From assembly GCF_020025155.1 (NCBI RefSeq), contig NZ_CP073751.1, positions 682,001 through 746,000 of the forward strand: 64,000 bases of DNA, read 5' to 3'. Below the pieces are notes generated by a model. That model had not been told where the DNA came from. It did no database searches and saw only the letters and a program-made list of their open reading frames with translations. Within the stretch, counting starts at the first letter, position 1; each line of letters begins with the position of its first letter. Origin of the DNA: Halopseudomonas nanhaiensis (lineage in GTDB: Bacteria; Pseudomonadota; Gammaproteobacteria; Pseudomonadales; Pseudomonadaceae). Below are positions 43,649 to 56,112 of the stretch, piece by piece. Made by a program: the position numbers and the translations under genes.

Positions 43649-44101
43649 TCAGTCTGCGGCGTGATGCCGTGCCAGCCTCTCAAGCGCGGCCTTCAGCGCC
43701 GAGTCGGTGACCTGTTCGGCAGTCTCGAAAAGGCTCTGGGACGCCACCTTGGAGCGCGGCATTGTGCGAACTGGTCCGGTTTTCTGGATCAATGGCGGTT
43801 GAACCCGGCAGTGCAATTTAGTTAAGGTTCGAAATTCCGTGTACGCCTGTAGCTGGCGAACGAGGCGTTTTTGCTGGTAGCGCATGCGCGTTGCCCACTG
43901 ACTGTCAGTGACGATCAGACGCAGAACTCCGTCTCGCAGGGATGCCACCCGGCAATGTTCCCGAGCTGCAGGCTCCATTACGATATCGACGAGCGCCTGG
44001 AGGCGTTCGAGCTCTCGAGCCTTCGAATACAGGCCCTTCAGGGTCGAATTGGTGCGGATCAGGTCGCCGGGGCGACGCGCATCGAGGGGATAGAAGGCCA
44101 T
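43649..44101 (-). CDS. DUF721 (DciA-like) family protein
   Basis: About 150 residues from MAFYPLDARRPGDLI; a longer version starts at 44131. The DUF721 core spans about residues 15-95 (LKGLYSKARELERLQALVDIVMEPAAREHCRVASLRDGVLRLIVTDSQWATRMRYQQ as a whole). DciA proteins of this family load replicative helicase DnaB in bacteria lacking DnaC. I assign the family from this KH-like core and position. It is divergent from the M23 peptidase gene, and the two starts are only about 65 bp apart. Confidence 0.82.
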   Translation of the reverse strand: MAFYPLDARRPGDLIRTNSTLKGLYSKARELERLQALVDIVMEPAAREHCRVASLRDGVLRLIVTDSQWATRMRYQQKRLVRQLQAYTEFRTLTKLHCRVQPPLIQKTGPVRTMPRSKVASQSLFETAEQVTDSALKAALERLARHHAAD

Positions 44102-44166
44102 GGGGTGCAAGTTTGCTGGAGACGTCGTCATCCTAGCAGACTCACCCTGAAATGTTGGGGGACAAC

Positions 44167-45093
44167 GTGAACATCATCATTCTATCTGATCGCCTTGGTG
44201 CGGCCAGGGCGTTACGGCTCAGCACACCCTGGCTGGTGTTTGCGCTGGTGCTGGTGCTGGCGATGCCTGCTGCGGCAGCGGTGATCACCTGGCGCATGGT
44301 GGCGCAGCCGTCCGAACCGGGTGTGCAAAGCATTGACTACGAAGCAATCTGGCAGCAGGCACTGGCTGACATTCAGCTGGAGGCGCCCGCGGATGAATCG
44401 CAGGTGCAGCTGGCGAGAATGACCGAACAGCTCGGTCGCCTGCAGACCCGCCTGACTCGCCTGGATGCGCTGGGCGAACGTCTTACCGAACTGGCGGAGC
44501 TGTCGGACGGCGAGTTCGATTTCGAGTCCGATCCGGGCATGGGTGGTCCCGAGCTGCGTCGCAAGCGGGATATCGACTACCGTATGCCTGATGTACAAAC
44601 CACCATCGACCAGTTGGCAGAGCGTATCGACAACCGTACGCAGCAACTACGGCTTATCGAGCAACTGATGATCGACCGGCGTTCGGACGCCAATGCGCTG
44701 CTCGATTTCGTACCGGTAAGCGAAGGCTACGTTTCTTCAGGCTTCGGCCGCCGTACCGACCCCATCAGCGGCCGCATGTCGATGCATACCGGTATCGATT
44801 TTGCAGCCAAGCGCGGTACGCCGATCCATGCTGTCGGCGCCGGTGTCGTCACCTTCGCCGGCCGCAAGGGCGCCTACGGCAACACCGTTGAAATCACCCA
44901 TGGCAACGGTTACAAGACCCGCTACGCGCATGCGCACGAGGTCAAGGTGACCAAGGGCGATATCGTGCAGAAGGGTGAGGCCATTGCAACAGTGGGCTCC
45001 ACAGGCCGCTCTACCGGGCCCCATCTTCATCTTGAAGTGTTTCGCAACGGCATGGCGGTCAACCCGGCGCGCCACATTGCGATGAAGCAGTAA
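44167..45093 (+). CDS. M23 family metallopeptidase (murein hydrolase type)
   Basis: About 308 residues. An N-terminal membrane helix or signal anchor (about 18-42) is followed by a coiled-coil (about 70-180) and a C-terminal M23/LytM domain. Zinc and catalytic residues are visible in SMHTGIDFAAKRGTPIHAV, TRYAHAHEV and GPHLHLEVFRNG, so it is predicted active. It probably acts on periplasmic peptidoglycan. I use the GTG at 44167 because GGGGGA precedes it; the ATG at 44152 lacks a ribosome binding site. It lies between lpxC and secA, as in other Pseudomonas. Confidence 0.85.
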   Translation: MNIIILSDRLGAARALRLSTPWLVFALVLVLAMPAAAAVITWRMVAQPSEPGVQSIDYEAIWQQALADIQLEAPADESQVQLARMTEQLGRLQTRLTRLDALGERLTELAELSDGEFDFESDPGMGGPELRRKRDIDYRMPDVQTTIDQLAERIDNRTQQLRLIEQLMIDRRSDANALLDFVPVSEGYVSSGFGRRTDPISGRMSMHTGIDFAAKRGTPIHAVGAGVVTFAGRKGAYGNTVEITHGNGYKTRYAHAHEVKVTKGDIVQKGEAIATVGSTGRSTGPHLHLEVFRNGMAVNPARHIAMKQ

Positions 45094-45340
45094 GCTGTCG
45101 CAGGACGTCGTAGGCGTGCCGGGCCCGGCGTGATCCGGCTCGCCTTCCTGCCAGCCCGCCGCGCCATGAGCGCGCAGGCGTCGTGTTCCGGGCACTTGAG
45201 CTCAGACAATCCACCGGCAAGCGCCTCAATCCACTACGGTTTATTGTCTCGCGGGAATCAGAGTAGAATGCCTTTCTTCTGGTCGAGGCGAGCCGCGTGC
45301 TGGGCTCGGGCCAACCATCAAACGGATATCGAAGTCGACT

Positions 45341-48091
<2,751 letters not shown>

Positions 48092-48136
48092 CCGGCGGCA
48101 CGCCGCCGGAGCGTCAAGTTGTAAGCTTCAAGCCCC

Positions 48137-48190
48137 AAGCTAAAAGCTAAAAGCTAAAAGCTAAAAGCTAAAAGCTAAAAGCTAAAAGCT
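48137..48190 (+). repeat. Heptamer tandem repeat (AGCTAAA) x8 upstream of argJ
   Basis: AGCT recurs exactly every 7 bp at 48138, 48145, 48152, 48159, 48166, 48173, 48180 and 48187, with AAA between. Degenerate relatives (AAGTTGTAAGCTTCAAGC) lie just before it. Reverse-complement relatives (CTTTTAGCTCGTAGCTTG, then two CCGCTTG units) lie at 48262-48292. No gene is present in this gap. Confidence 0.9.
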
Positions 48191-48220
48191 GGAGGCGTAC
48201 GGCGCGAGCAGCATGATCGA

Positions 48221-48239
48221 AGGAGTCGTAAGGACTCCT
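48221..48239 (+). other. Perfect hairpin inside the secA-argJ repeat region
   Basis: AGGAGTC and GACTCCT form a 7-bp stem with a GTAAG loop. It lies between the heptamer array and its inverted relatives. There is no T run, so I do not call it a terminator. Confidence 0.5.
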
Positions 48240-48320
48240 CCTGTGCCGCATGCACGCTCCGCTTTTAGCTCGTAGCTTGCCGCTTGCCGCTTGTCCACCC
48301 ACCCATCTGGAGTCTCGTTC

Positions 48321-49538
48321 ATGCCCGTCGGTCTCGGCCCATTGCCCATGCTGCACCCGGTTCCTGGTTTTCGTCTCGGTATCGCCTCGGCCGGCATCAA
48401 GCGAGCCGGCCGCAAGGACGTGGTGATCATGGAAGCAGCCGAAGGCTCGACCATTGCCGGGGTATTCACAACCAATGCGTTTTGTGCCGCGCCTGTCACG
48501 CTGTGCAAAAAGCATCTCCAGCATGCTCCGCGGTATCTGTTGATCAACACCGGTAACGCCAATGCCGGCACCGGTAAGCCCGGTATGCAGGCGGCCGTCC
48601 GCACCTGTGAAGAGCTCGCGCGGCTGGTCAATATCGAAGCCGAGCAGGTGCTGCCTTTCAGCACCGGCGTGATCGGTGAAATCCTCCCAGCAGACAAGAT
48701 CATCCCGGTGTTGCCGCAGGCTCTGGATAACCTGAGTGAAGGTAACTGGGCTGAGGCTGCCACCGGGATCATGACTACCGATACGCTGCCCAAGGGCGCG
48801 AGTCGGCAGGTATCGATCGAAGGCCAGACGGTCACAGTCACTGGCATCTCCAAGGGCGCGGGCATGATCCGGCCGAACATGGCCACCATGCTCGGCTACA
48901 TCGCTACCGATGCCAGGGTCGCACAGCCTGTCTTGCAACAGCTGGTGCGGGAGGCGGCTGACCTGTCGTTCAACCGGATCACCATCGATGGCGATACCTC
49001 GACCAACGATTCCTGCATGCTCATTGCCACCGGCCAAGCGAACATCGAAGAGATCGGTGACGCGGCGAGCCCGGCCTACGCGCAGCTCGCCGAGACAGTG
49101 AAGTCGGTCATGCTCGAGCTGGCGCAGGCTATTGTCCGGGACGGCGAGGGCGCCACCAAATTCGTGACCATCAAGGTCAATGGCGGCGGCAACTGTGATG
49201 AGTGCCTCGACGTAGCCTATGCTGTCGCGCATTCGCCGCTGATCAAGACCGCGCTGTTCGCTTCCGACCCGAACTGGGGGCGCATTCTGGCTGCGGTGGG
49301 TTATGCCGGTGTGCCGGACCTTGATGTAGAAAAGATCGATGTCTATCTGGATGACGTCTGCATAGCCCGGCAGGGTGGGCGCGCCGCCAGCTACACCGAA
49401 GAGCAGGGCGCCCGGGTGATGGCTCAGGAAGAGATCACTATCCGCATCGAGCTCGGCCGCGGCGACTTCCGGGAAACCCTTTGGACGACGGATCTTTCCC
49501 ACGAATACGTGCGGATCAATGCCGAATACCGGACCTGA
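48321..49538 (+). CDS. argJ: Bifunctional glutamate N-acetyltransferase / ornithine acetyltransferase ArgJ
   Basis: 405 residues. The self-cleavage site is in [20 protein letters not shown], where the threonine of ATML becomes the N-terminal nucleophile of the beta chain. [19 protein letters not shown] and the C-terminal NAEYRT also fit. It recycles the acetyl group in arginine synthesis and may also make N-acetylglutamate. The ATG at 48321 follows CTGGAG. It is isolated from secA by the heptamer repeat region and ends at a strong bidirectional terminator. Confidence 0.95.
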   Translation: MPVGLGPLPMLHPVPGFRLGIASAGIKRAGRKDVVIMEAAEGSTIAGVFTTNAFCAAPVTLCKKHLQHAPRYLLINTGNANAGTGKPGMQAAVRTCEELARLVNIEAEQVLPFSTGVIGEILPADKIIPVLPQALDNLSEGNWAEAATGIMTTDTLPKGASRQVSIEGQTVTVTGISKGAGMIRPNMATMLGYIATDARVAQPVLQQLVREAADLSFNRITIDGDTSTNDSCMLIATGQANIEEIGDAASPAYAQLAETVKSVMLELAQAIVRDGEGATKFVTIKVNGGGNCDECLDVAYAVAHSPLIKTALFASDPNWGRILAAVGYAGVPDLDVEKIDVYLDDVCIARQGGRAASYTEEQGARVMAQEEITIRIELGRGDFRETLWTTDLSHEYVRINAEYRT

Positions 49539-49555
49539 GCCGATAGCAGGGCGGT

Positions 49556-49592
49556 AACAAGAAGGCCGAGCAACATGCTCGGCCTTCTTGTT
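49556..49592. terminator. Bidirectional terminator between argJ and the fimT-like gene
   Basis: A perfect 17-bp inverted repeat, AACAAGAAGGCCGAGCA against TGCTCGGCCTTCTTGTT, with an ACA loop. The long stem carries A-rich and T-rich ends on both sides, suitable for terminating both convergent genes. Confidence 0.9.
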
Positions 49593-49610
49593 ATGTGCGA
49601 CGCAACGACG

Positions 49611-50138
49611 CTAGCTGGTCCCGCCACAGTACGAAGTGTCAATCACGTCGCTCGCTGTGCGCAGTCGGCCGACCCGGTTCATTACCAGTAGTCGCCCTTC
49701 CCGTGTCTGATCCTTCGGGCAGAAGCGAAACGTCCCCGCCTGAAACCCGCCGTTGATCAGCTCCGACTCGCCCTGAGGGTTGAACCTGACGTAGTTGGCA
49801 ACGGAGCTGGTTGCATGGATGCTGATCGGGCTGGGCTGCAGCTCTTCCCTGAGCAATCGCTCGCCGTCATCAAAGGTGCCGTTGGCGTTGTCATCGATGA
49901 ACACCCGCCATCCCACCGACCAGCCGCCTGCCGGTGGCGCCACGGTCACTGGCCGGTTGCGTTCGACCGCCTCCTGACGCGCACTGCGCAGACCGCGCAG
50001 CAGCACATCGAGGCTCGAATCGATACGCTGCCGGTCGATCAGCCCGCCAAACGACGGTACCGCGATGCTCACCGCGATGCCCAGCACCACCAGCGCAACC
50101 ATCAGTTCCAGCAACGTGAATCCGCGAGATTTGAGCAC
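49611..50138 (-). CDS. GspH/FimT-type pseudopilin
   Basis: 175 residues from a GTG at 50138, chosen because GGAGGA lies 6 bases upstream and the result is a short prepilin leader (LKSRG cut before FTLLELMVALVVLGIAVSIAVPSF). Glu5 is present. The C-terminal GspH-like domain contains RQEAVERNRPVTV, a DDNANGTFDDGE loop that looks able to bind calcium, and C-terminal cysteines. It is divergent from fimU and may be the fimT counterpart. Its base composition looks like the genome background, unlike the fimU-pilE genes. Confidence 0.85.
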   Translation of the reverse strand: MLKSRGFTLLELMVALVVLGIAVSIAVPSFGGLIDRQRIDSSLDVLLRGLRSARQEAVERNRPVTVAPPAGGWSVGWRVFIDDNANGTFDDGERLLREELQPSPISIHATSSVANYVRFNPQGESELINGGFQAGTFRFCPKDQTREGRLLVMNRVGRLRTASDVIDTSYCGGTS

Positions 50139-50292
50139 TTCCGATCCTCCCTGATAAGCAATGAAGCGGGCCACTGCCTTGTAGACCCGACGAATGACCT
50201 GTCGTCCGTCAGATTTTACCGGTTATCGCCTCAAGCAAGACCTTGCCAGGCCGAGTTTTTATAGTGCATGCATCTGAAGGAGGGTTGTTTTG

Positions 50293-50775
50293 ATGCAACG
50301 TGTGAAGGGCTTCACATTGGTAGAGCTGGTCGTCGCAGTCGCGGTGCTGGCGATTTTGGTGTCTATCGCTATCCCTGCCATGAACAGCTGGCTGACCTCA
50401 AGCAATGCGCAATCCCAAATCAACATTTACAGAGACATGTTGACGTATGCCCGATCGGAGGCAATCAATCGCGGTGAGCCCGTTCGAGTTAAGCGTATCG
50501 CAACAGGTCAATGGGTTGTTGGGACGGGTGATCCTGCCAATTGCGCAGCTGCGACTGCTCTGCGTTGTTTCCCTGCCCCTCGCTCCAATGTCACGTTGAC
50601 CAGCGGCATCCCTAGCGCTGGTCTGGTGTTTACCTCTCAGGGGCAGGTGCGTGGCCAAGCGGCAGGCGTTGAAGTGACCTTGACTGTTACATTCGCCGAT
50701 TATTGTCCCGGCAACCGAACAATCAGCATTAACGGCATCGGTAGGGTCCGATCGACTCCGGGGAGTTGCTCATGA
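50293..50775 (+). CDS. fimU: Type IV minor pilin FimU (GspH/FimT family)
   Basis: About 160 residues. The prepilin leader MQRVKG is followed by FTLVELVVAVAVLAILVSIAIPAM with Glu5. The GspH-like region has DMLTYARSEAINRGEPVRV. Two cysteine pairs are likely (CAAATALRC, CPGN...GSC). FimU is a minor pilin that primes assembly and links the tip complex to the pilus shaft. The ATG at 50293 follows GGAGGG. It begins a collinear operon with pilV, pilW, pilX, pilY1 and pilE. A TATAGT box at 50260-50265 may be its -10 element. Confidence 0.87.
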   Translation: MQRVKGFTLVELVVAVAVLAILVSIAIPAMNSWLTSSNAQSQINIYRDMLTYARSEAINRGEPVRVKRIATGQWVVGTGDPANCAAATALRCFPAPRSNVTLTSGIPSAGLVFTSQGQVRGQAAGVEVTLTVTFADYCPGNRTISINGIGRVRSTPGSCS

Positions 50776-51182
50776 AACGCTTACAGCATGGAGTGTCGCT
50801 AATCGAAGTGTTGGTAGCTGTCATTGTTTTTTCCGTCGGCCTCCTCGGGCTGGCTGCGCTTCAATTGAATGCCATCCGCTTCAATGAAGGAGCGTCTGTT
50901 CGCGGGCACGCCGTTTTCCTTGCTGGAGAAATGGCAGATCGAATTCGTGCTCGCCCTGAGACGGCGGATCTTGCTGACTACGCATTGGCGTTTTGCACCG
51001 ATCAGTGCCAGCCGGAGTTGACCGACCACGCCGAATGGCTGAATCACCTTAGAGCCCAGCTTCCGTCCGGTAACGGCGCGGTAACCGTGGAGGGGCAGAA
51101 AGTCACGGTCACCATTCGCTGGAGCGAAGAGCGCCTGAAAGGCAGCGAAGCGCAGGCCATTTCGGTTGTGACGAGGATTTGA
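50772..51182 (+). CDS. pilV: Type IV minor pilin PilV
   Basis: 136 residues: leader MKRLQHG then VSLIEVLVAVIVFSVGLLGLAALQLNAI, where the first mature residue is Val rather than Phe and Glu5 is kept. The rest matches the PilV pattern (SVRGHAVFLAGEMADRIRARPE). It is one of four core minor pilins that prime pilus assembly at the tip. It overlaps fimU by 4 bp. Two cysteines (CTDQC) are close together. Confidence 0.88.
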   Translation: MKRLQHGVSLIEVLVAVIVFSVGLLGLAALQLNAIRFNEGASVRGHAVFLAGEMADRIRARPETADLADYALAFCTDQCQPELTDHAEWLNHLRAQLPSGNGAVTVEGQKVTVTIRWSEERLKGSEAQAISVVTRI

Positions 51183-51184
51183 GA

Positions 51185-52174
51185 ATGTTGAAACGCAGCC
51201 AGCTTGGCATGACGTTGATTGAATTGATGGTGGCTCTGCTGATAAGCCTTGTTGTGACCGGGGTGGTTATCCAGATATTTATCAGCAACCGTATCACCTT
51301 TCAGCTCCAGGACAGTCTGGCGAAAGTTCAGGAGTCCGGCCGTCTCTCGGTGCAATATCTCGCTCGGGAGATACGGGAGGCGGGCTCAGGGCTGGAGTTT
51401 GCGATTGGCGCGGTGCCCACAGCATGTGTGGTTGATAAAGACGTCTGCGACGGTGCTCTCGTCAGTGCGCTCTCAGGCAAAGTGGCTACCGCTGCGGACC
51501 CAGCAATACTTGGTTCAGATATCATCACTATAGGGCGTGGTGACGGGTGCGACGCGCAGTTGGAAGGTGTGTATAAGCCCAATACCGCCAACTTCAAGGC
51601 AAGTAAATATTGCGACAGTATGACGCAAGGCTCGATTCTCATGCTTGTTGATTTCGAGAACGCGGTGATCTTTTCCGTTAACAATAATCCGACTTCGAAC
51701 AATATTACCGTCAATCACGCCGGCCCGGAGAACGTTGTCAGCAACAAGCTAGGGGGGGTCGTATTCAACGAAGGGGCCCGCGTAGTCGGCTTCTCAAACA
51801 TGTCCTACTTTGTGCGTGATACTGGGGTAGCCGATAGCACTGGTACAAATATTCGGGCTTTATCTATGCGCAATAACCTAGCAGCTAATCCCGCAGCTTC
51901 GGTCGTAGACTTGGTAGATGGAATTGAGGATATGAGAGTGTATTACGGTATCCCCGTCGGGACCGAACTCGACTACCGACGAGCAAACGAGCTAGCTTCT
52001 GATGACTGGGCCGAGGTGCGTGCGGTGAAGATTGATCTGCTCGTTGTGTCCGATTCCGAGGCGCCTGGGGCGGACGAACAGGCGGTAACTTTCGACGGTA
52101 GCCTAGTGGCGGCAGACAACCGCTTCAGACAGGTCTACAGCACAGTAGCAGCAGTGCGTAACAGGATCGACTGA
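51185..52174 (+). CDS. pilW: Type IV minor pilin PilW
   Basis: 329 residues: leader MLKRSQLG then [25 protein letters not shown], with Glu5. The family pattern SNRITFQLQDSLAKVQESGRLSVQYLAREIREAG follows, then a large C-terminal domain. PilW corresponds to GspJ-type pseudopilins and joins the priming complex with PilV, PilX and FimU. It lies 2 bp after pilV. AT content is visibly higher than in the surrounding housekeeping genes. Confidence 0.9.
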   Translation: MLKRSQLGMTLIELMVALLISLVVTGVVIQIFISNRITFQLQDSLAKVQESGRLSVQYLAREIREAGSGLEFAIGAVPTACVVDKDVCDGALVSALSGKVATAADPAILGSDIITIGRGDGCDAQLEGVYKPNTANFKASKYCDSMTQGSILMLVDFENAVIFSVNNNPTSNNITVNHAGPENVVSNKLGGVVFNEGARVVGFSNMSYFVRDTGVADSTGTNIRALSMRNNLAANPAASVVDLVDGIEDMRVYYGIPVGTELDYRRANELASDDWAEVRAVKIDLLVVSDSEAPGADEQAVTFDGSLVAADNRFRQVYSTVAAVRNRID

Positions 52175-52741
52175 ATGAAATCATCCCTGATCGGAATTCG
52201 TCAAGCGGGCTCTGTGCTCGTCGTTTGTCTGGTGGTGCTGTTGGCACTAACGTTTATCGGCGTTGCAGGTATGAACAACAGCGTCATGCAAGAGCGAATA
52301 GTTGGCGGTGCCCGCGACCAAGCAGTGGCTTTTCAAGCTGCTGAAGCGGCATTACGCGTGGGCGAAGAACGAGCGGACGCGATTATTACGGACATCGCTT
52401 CATACGCCACGCTCAAACCCGCAGACGCCGTCAGCTGCGATATGACTAATGCGGACTGGGTTGCACCCGCTGAGTTGAAAAAAGTCCCACCTACGCCTAC
52501 CTGCACAGTGGTCAGTTACTATGCGGATGTTTCTGCGTCCAAGCAGGCTCAAGGCGACGTCCTCGACCCTCCTGAGATCTGTATCGAAAGCGGCGAAGCT
52601 GCTGGGACGGGTGGCTATAGCGCATGCCAGCAAGAATCTCCGCGCGGCCTGTTATTTGAGGTTGAGGCAGAGGGTTACGGCAGCAGAGGGGCGAAAGCTT
52701 CGCTCCGAAGTACCTACCTCGTCATAAAGGACATCGAATAA
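52175..52741 (+). CDS. pilX: Type IV minor pilin PilX
   Basis: 188 residues. Leader-like MKSSLIGIRQAG is followed by SVLVVCLVVLLALTFIGVAGMNNSVMQERI, then AVAFQAAEAALRVGEE, the PilX N-terminal pattern. The residue at mature position 5 is Val, not Glu, as in GspK-type pseudopilins that sit at the filament tip. Four cysteines follow in the C-terminal domain. Start abuts the pilW stop. Confidence 0.9.
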   Translation: MKSSLIGIRQAGSVLVVCLVVLLALTFIGVAGMNNSVMQERIVGGARDQAVAFQAAEAALRVGEERADAIITDIASYATLKPADAVSCDMTNADWVAPAELKKVPPTPTCTVVSYYADVSASKQAQGDVLDPPEICIESGEAAGTGGYSACQQESPRGLLFEVEAEGYGSRGAKASLRSTYLVIKDIE

Positions 52742-52782
52742 TGCCTTTCTACCGTGGCTCTGTAGGAATTGGGAGGGACACC

Positions 52783-55700
52783 ATGCTATCTAAGTATGCT
52801 TCAAATGGGTGCAAGGCTTTGCTTTCGGCAGCCTTTTTGTGGTCAACCGCAGTGTCCGCCATAGAGCCTGCGCAACTGCCGCTGATGGTCGGTGGGCAGG
52901 TTGAGCCAAATGTCATGTTTATATTGGACGATTCTGGCTCGATGGGAAAAGGTTTTCTCCCCGATAGCCTCGAGGGAAGTTGGAACATCAATAACTGCGG
53001 AAGGGATATATCTTACGCAGGTCTCAATATTCGGAATTGTTCCGTAGCAAATGGTAACTGGTTCCTCACCAGTCCCACCTTCAACAAAGTGTATTATGAT
53101 CCGGCTGTCACGTACAAAGCACCCCTCAAACCAGACGGCACTCGGCTGTCCGTGAACGTCTCTCAGCCAAAGGTCGACGGTTATAACCCCAATTCTCCCA
53201 GCATCACCCTTTCGAGCTACAAGGCGCTAATCAGTGTAGATGGAACGGGAGCATCGTCAGATCTCGTTTTGACCGATCCTTCAGCATCAGGACCTTTCTA
53301 TTACAGGTTTAAGAGTGCTTGTAATGCAGCTAGCCTGAGCGACATGAAGAACGGGAACTGTTTCGAAAGGGTTTCAGTTAGCGACACCCAGAACTTCGCT
53401 ACTTGGTTCTCGTTCTATCGGAATCGGATGCTAGCGGCCAAAAGTGGCTCGCTTGAAGCATTCATGCCTTTGAAAGCGACGATGCGAGTTGGCTATGGCG
53501 CCATCAATCAAGGAAGTAGCACTGTAGACGGAACCGATTTGCCTACTGTGATTCAAGGCGTCAGGCTATTTGACGCCACTGCAAAGCAGAGTTTTTATAA
53601 CTGGCTCGTTGGAAAAAACCAGGTGTACAACGGTCTCACTCCCTTGCGCCGCGCCCTTGGTGATGCAGGGCGGTACTATTCCATAACCGGCGATCTCGGC
53701 CCATGGAGTACTACCCCAGGCCAGTCCGGCGGCGAAACGTACAGCTGTCGACAGAGTTATTCAATCCTGACTACCGACGGATATTGGAACAGCTCCGCCG
53801 CTACTGGCTCTGGGCCGTCTGCCGACGTAGACGGAGATGGTGTCGCTAACACCCTAGGCGATATTGGCAAGTATTACTGGAAGACTGACTTGTTGCCAGG
53901 AGTCACCAACAATGTCCCTACCAGCCGTCTGAATCCTCAAAACCAGCAACACATGGTAACGTTTTCCGTGGGGCTTGGGCTAGAAGGTACGTTGAACCCG
54001 TCTCCTGAAGCGGCATTCGCGGCGGTCTTGAATAATACCGAAAGTAGTCTGGTTTGGCCTGATCCTGTCCCAACGAATACCGCAGTGAACCCTGGCGCGG
54101 CCGCGAACAACGGCCGGTTGCTTGATCTTCTGCATGCAGCCGTGAATAGCCGCGGAGCCTTCTTTAGCGCGGAAGATCCGGAAGAATTCGCCAACGCACT
54201 TGCAGAAAGTTTAGTGTCAATCGCGGATCTGTCCATCACCGGCACGCCGGGGGCGACAAGCAGCCAGCGAATCACAGACGATACGCTTCTGTTCACCACC
54301 TCATTCGATAGCTCTAACTGGACAGGAAAGGTCATCGGCCAGTCGATCAAAGAGGAGGCTGGACTCAGCTACGTCGAGCGATGGGAGGCTGGCAGCCTTA
54401 TAAAGCTGCAAGGCCGCAACCTGGTAACCAACTCAGCTCTAGGCGCCGGGAAAGGGGTGCCGATGAATTGGGCTAGCGTCAACAGAAGCTTTTTCGCTAA
54501 TGACGAAGCTATCTTCGACTATATTCGCGGTTCACGGGTGAATGAAGCTCCCAATGGGCGGGACTTTCGTGCCAGGGATTCGCTCCTGGGTGACATCGTA
54601 AACTCTACTGTCGAAGTTGTCGGAAAGCACGACTTCGGCTACCTCTCAACGCGCGTTCTGGTGGACGGCTATCCCCAGTTTTGGAAACGGAAAGCAGCTG
54701 AGCCTGCGGTGGTATACGTAGGCGCCAACGATGGCTATCTTCATGCTTTCAGTGAAAGCGGAGCAGAACTGTTCGCGTTTATGCCTTATGGAGTAGGTGA
54801 TCGCATTTCTGCTCTCGCGGACGAAGGCTACGGCCATCGGTTTTACGTTGATGGAAAACTCCACGAGCATGACGTCTTTATTCGTACTCCTAAAGACAAT
54901 ACCGCGAAGTGGAGAACGGTATTGACTGGCAGTCTGGGGGCTGGAGGCAAGAGCGTATACGCACTGGACGTTACGCAGCCAAGGCAATTTTCGGCTGACA
55001 ATGTGTTATGGGAATTCACTGATGCCGACATGGGGTACTCTTACAGTGAGGCTGTTGTTGGTTTGCTTAACGGCACTTGGGTCGCAATGTTCGGCAACGG
55101 TTACGGCCTTAAAGCCAACGGCGACCCTCTCGACTCCATCCTTTACGTCGTCGATTTGGCTACTGGTGATCTCAAGCAGAAGATAACTCTTGCTACGAAG
55201 ACTGGCGGACTATCTTCTCCCGGCTTTACGTACTCTCCACCGTCAAACAATAGAGCGATAAGCATCGACCAAGTTTACGTTGGCGATGTGGCGGGTAACC
55301 TATGGCGACTGGACGCTGCGAATAACGGAACATTGTCCAATGCGTTCGGAAATAACCCGCTGTTCAAAGCTCGTTCGGGCACCGTGGCGCAACCCATCAC
55401 GGTCCGCCCGGTGATGAGTTCTCATCCCACTGAGACGGACACGTATATGGTCTATTTCGGCACAGGCAGCTTTATGCAATACGCCGATGTCACGGCGCCG
55501 ACACTTACTAACATCCAGTCGATTTACGGTATTTGGGGGGAAGGGAAGCCTTCGAACAGCAACAACTTAAGCCCGATTTCAGCCCGTAGCGACCTTGAGC
55601 AAGTCAAGATCGTTGAAGAAGGTATCGTGGCGGGCAAGTCCGAATACCGCATCACCGAGTGGAAAGATCCTGAACTGATGGATTGGAAAAGCAAGGCAGG

Positions 55701-56112
55701 TTGGTATTTGGATCTGCTCACCGCTGGGACGGGGAAAGAAGGGGAGCGGGTTGTGCAGACAGCGGAGATTTTAGCGGGCCGGCTGTTCCTTGATACCTTG
55801 CTGCCAACTGACGACCCTTGCAAACAGGAGGACAACGGTTGGGTCATGACCTTCGACCTCGCCACTGGTGGTCGTCCGGCGAAAGCAATTTTCGACTATA
55901 ACGGCGACGGCACGGTCACTGACGACGGCAGAGACAGCTTTGGCGAGCAGCCCGACCCGGTTGAAGGGAGCGGCATTCGAGGCGATGTCAATGACCCTTA
56001 TGGAGGGCTGCTCATTGGTGAACAAGAATGTTACTACTTCGGCGTAGCGATCAGCTGTGGTTCGCGCCCTACGGCTAAACGAGTCACCTGGGAGCAGATA
56101 GATGAAGAATAA
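52783..56112 (+). CDS. pilY1: Type IV pilus tip adhesin / biogenesis factor PilY1
   Basis: 1109 residues from the ATG at 52783, preceded by GGGAGGG. A signal peptide ([26 protein letters not shown]) is followed by a von Willebrand A-like region with a MIDAS-type DDSGSM (residues 49-54). The C-terminal PilY1 beta-propeller begins at about 600 ([30 protein letters not shown]). Calcium-loop-like segments are DVDGDGVAN (from 348) and [14 protein letters not shown] (from 1038). The usual Ca-binding DxNxDGxxD loop before [14 protein letters not shown] is missing. PilY1 acts at the pilus tip in adhesion and retraction control. It overlaps pilE. Confidence 0.92.
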   Translation: MLSKYASNGCKALLSAAFLWSTAVSAIEPAQLPLMVGGQVEPNVMFILDDSGSMGKGFLPDSLEGSWNINNCGRDISYAGLNIRNCSVANGNWFLTSPTFNKVYYDPAVTYKAPLKPDGTRLSVNVSQPKVDGYNPNSPSITLSSYKALISVDGTGASSDLVLTDPSASGPFYYRFKSACNAASLSDMKNGNCFERVSVSDTQNFATWFSFYRNRMLAAKSGSLEAFMPLKATMRVGYGAINQGSSTVDGTDLPTVIQGVRLFDATAKQSFYNWLVGKNQVYNGLTPLRRALGDAGRYYSITGDLGPWSTTPGQSGGETYSCRQSYSILTTDGYWNSSAATGSGPSADVDGDGVANTLGDIGKYYWKTDLLPGVTNNVPTSRLNPQNQQHMVTFSVGLGLEGTLNPSPEAAFAAVLNNTESSLVWPDPVPTNTAVNPGAAANNGRLLDLLHAAVNSRGAFFSAEDPEEFANALAESLVSIADLSITGTPGATSSQRITDDTLLFTTSFDSSNWTGKVIGQSIKEEAGLSYVERWEAGSLIKLQGRNLVTNSALGAGKGVPMNWASVNRSFFANDEAIFDYIRGSRVNEAPNGRDFRARDSLLGDIVNSTVEVVGKHDFGYLSTRVLVDGYPQFWKRKAAEPAVVYVGANDGYLHAFSESGAELFAFMPYGVGDRISALADEGYGHRFYVDGKLHEHDVFIRTPKDNTAKWRTVLTGSLGAGGKSVYALDVTQPRQFSADNVLWEFTDADMGYSYSEAVVGLLNGTWVAMFGNGYGLKANGDPLDSILYVVDLATGDLKQKITLATKTGGLSSPGFTYSPPSNNRAISIDQVYVGDVAGNLWRLDAANNGTLSNAFGNNPLFKARSGTVAQPITVRPVMSSHPTETDTYMVYFGTGSFMQYADVTAPTLTNIQSIYGIWGEGKPSNSNNLSPISARSDLEQVKIVEEGIVAGKSEYRITEWKDPELMDWKSKAGWYLDLLTAGTGKEGERVVQTAEILAGRLFLDTLLPTDDPCKQEDNGWVMTFDLATGGRPAKAIFDYNGDGTVTDDGRDSFGEQPDPVEGSGIRGDVNDPYGGLLIGEQECYYFGVAISCGSRPTAKRVTWEQIDEE

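Noticed and set aside
45094-45340. A secM-like secretion monitor gene before secA
   Set aside because: No frame has a signal peptide or an arrest motif; the longest frame lacks a ribosome binding site and is Arg/Cys/Ala-rich.
48137-48292. Possible CRISPR array between secA and argJ
   Set aside because: The units are 7 bp and contiguous with no spacers; no cas genes are nearby.
48168-49502. 444-codon minus-strand frame opposite argJ
   Set aside because: A shadow of the well-supported argJ gene; it ends within the heptamer repeat and has no motif.
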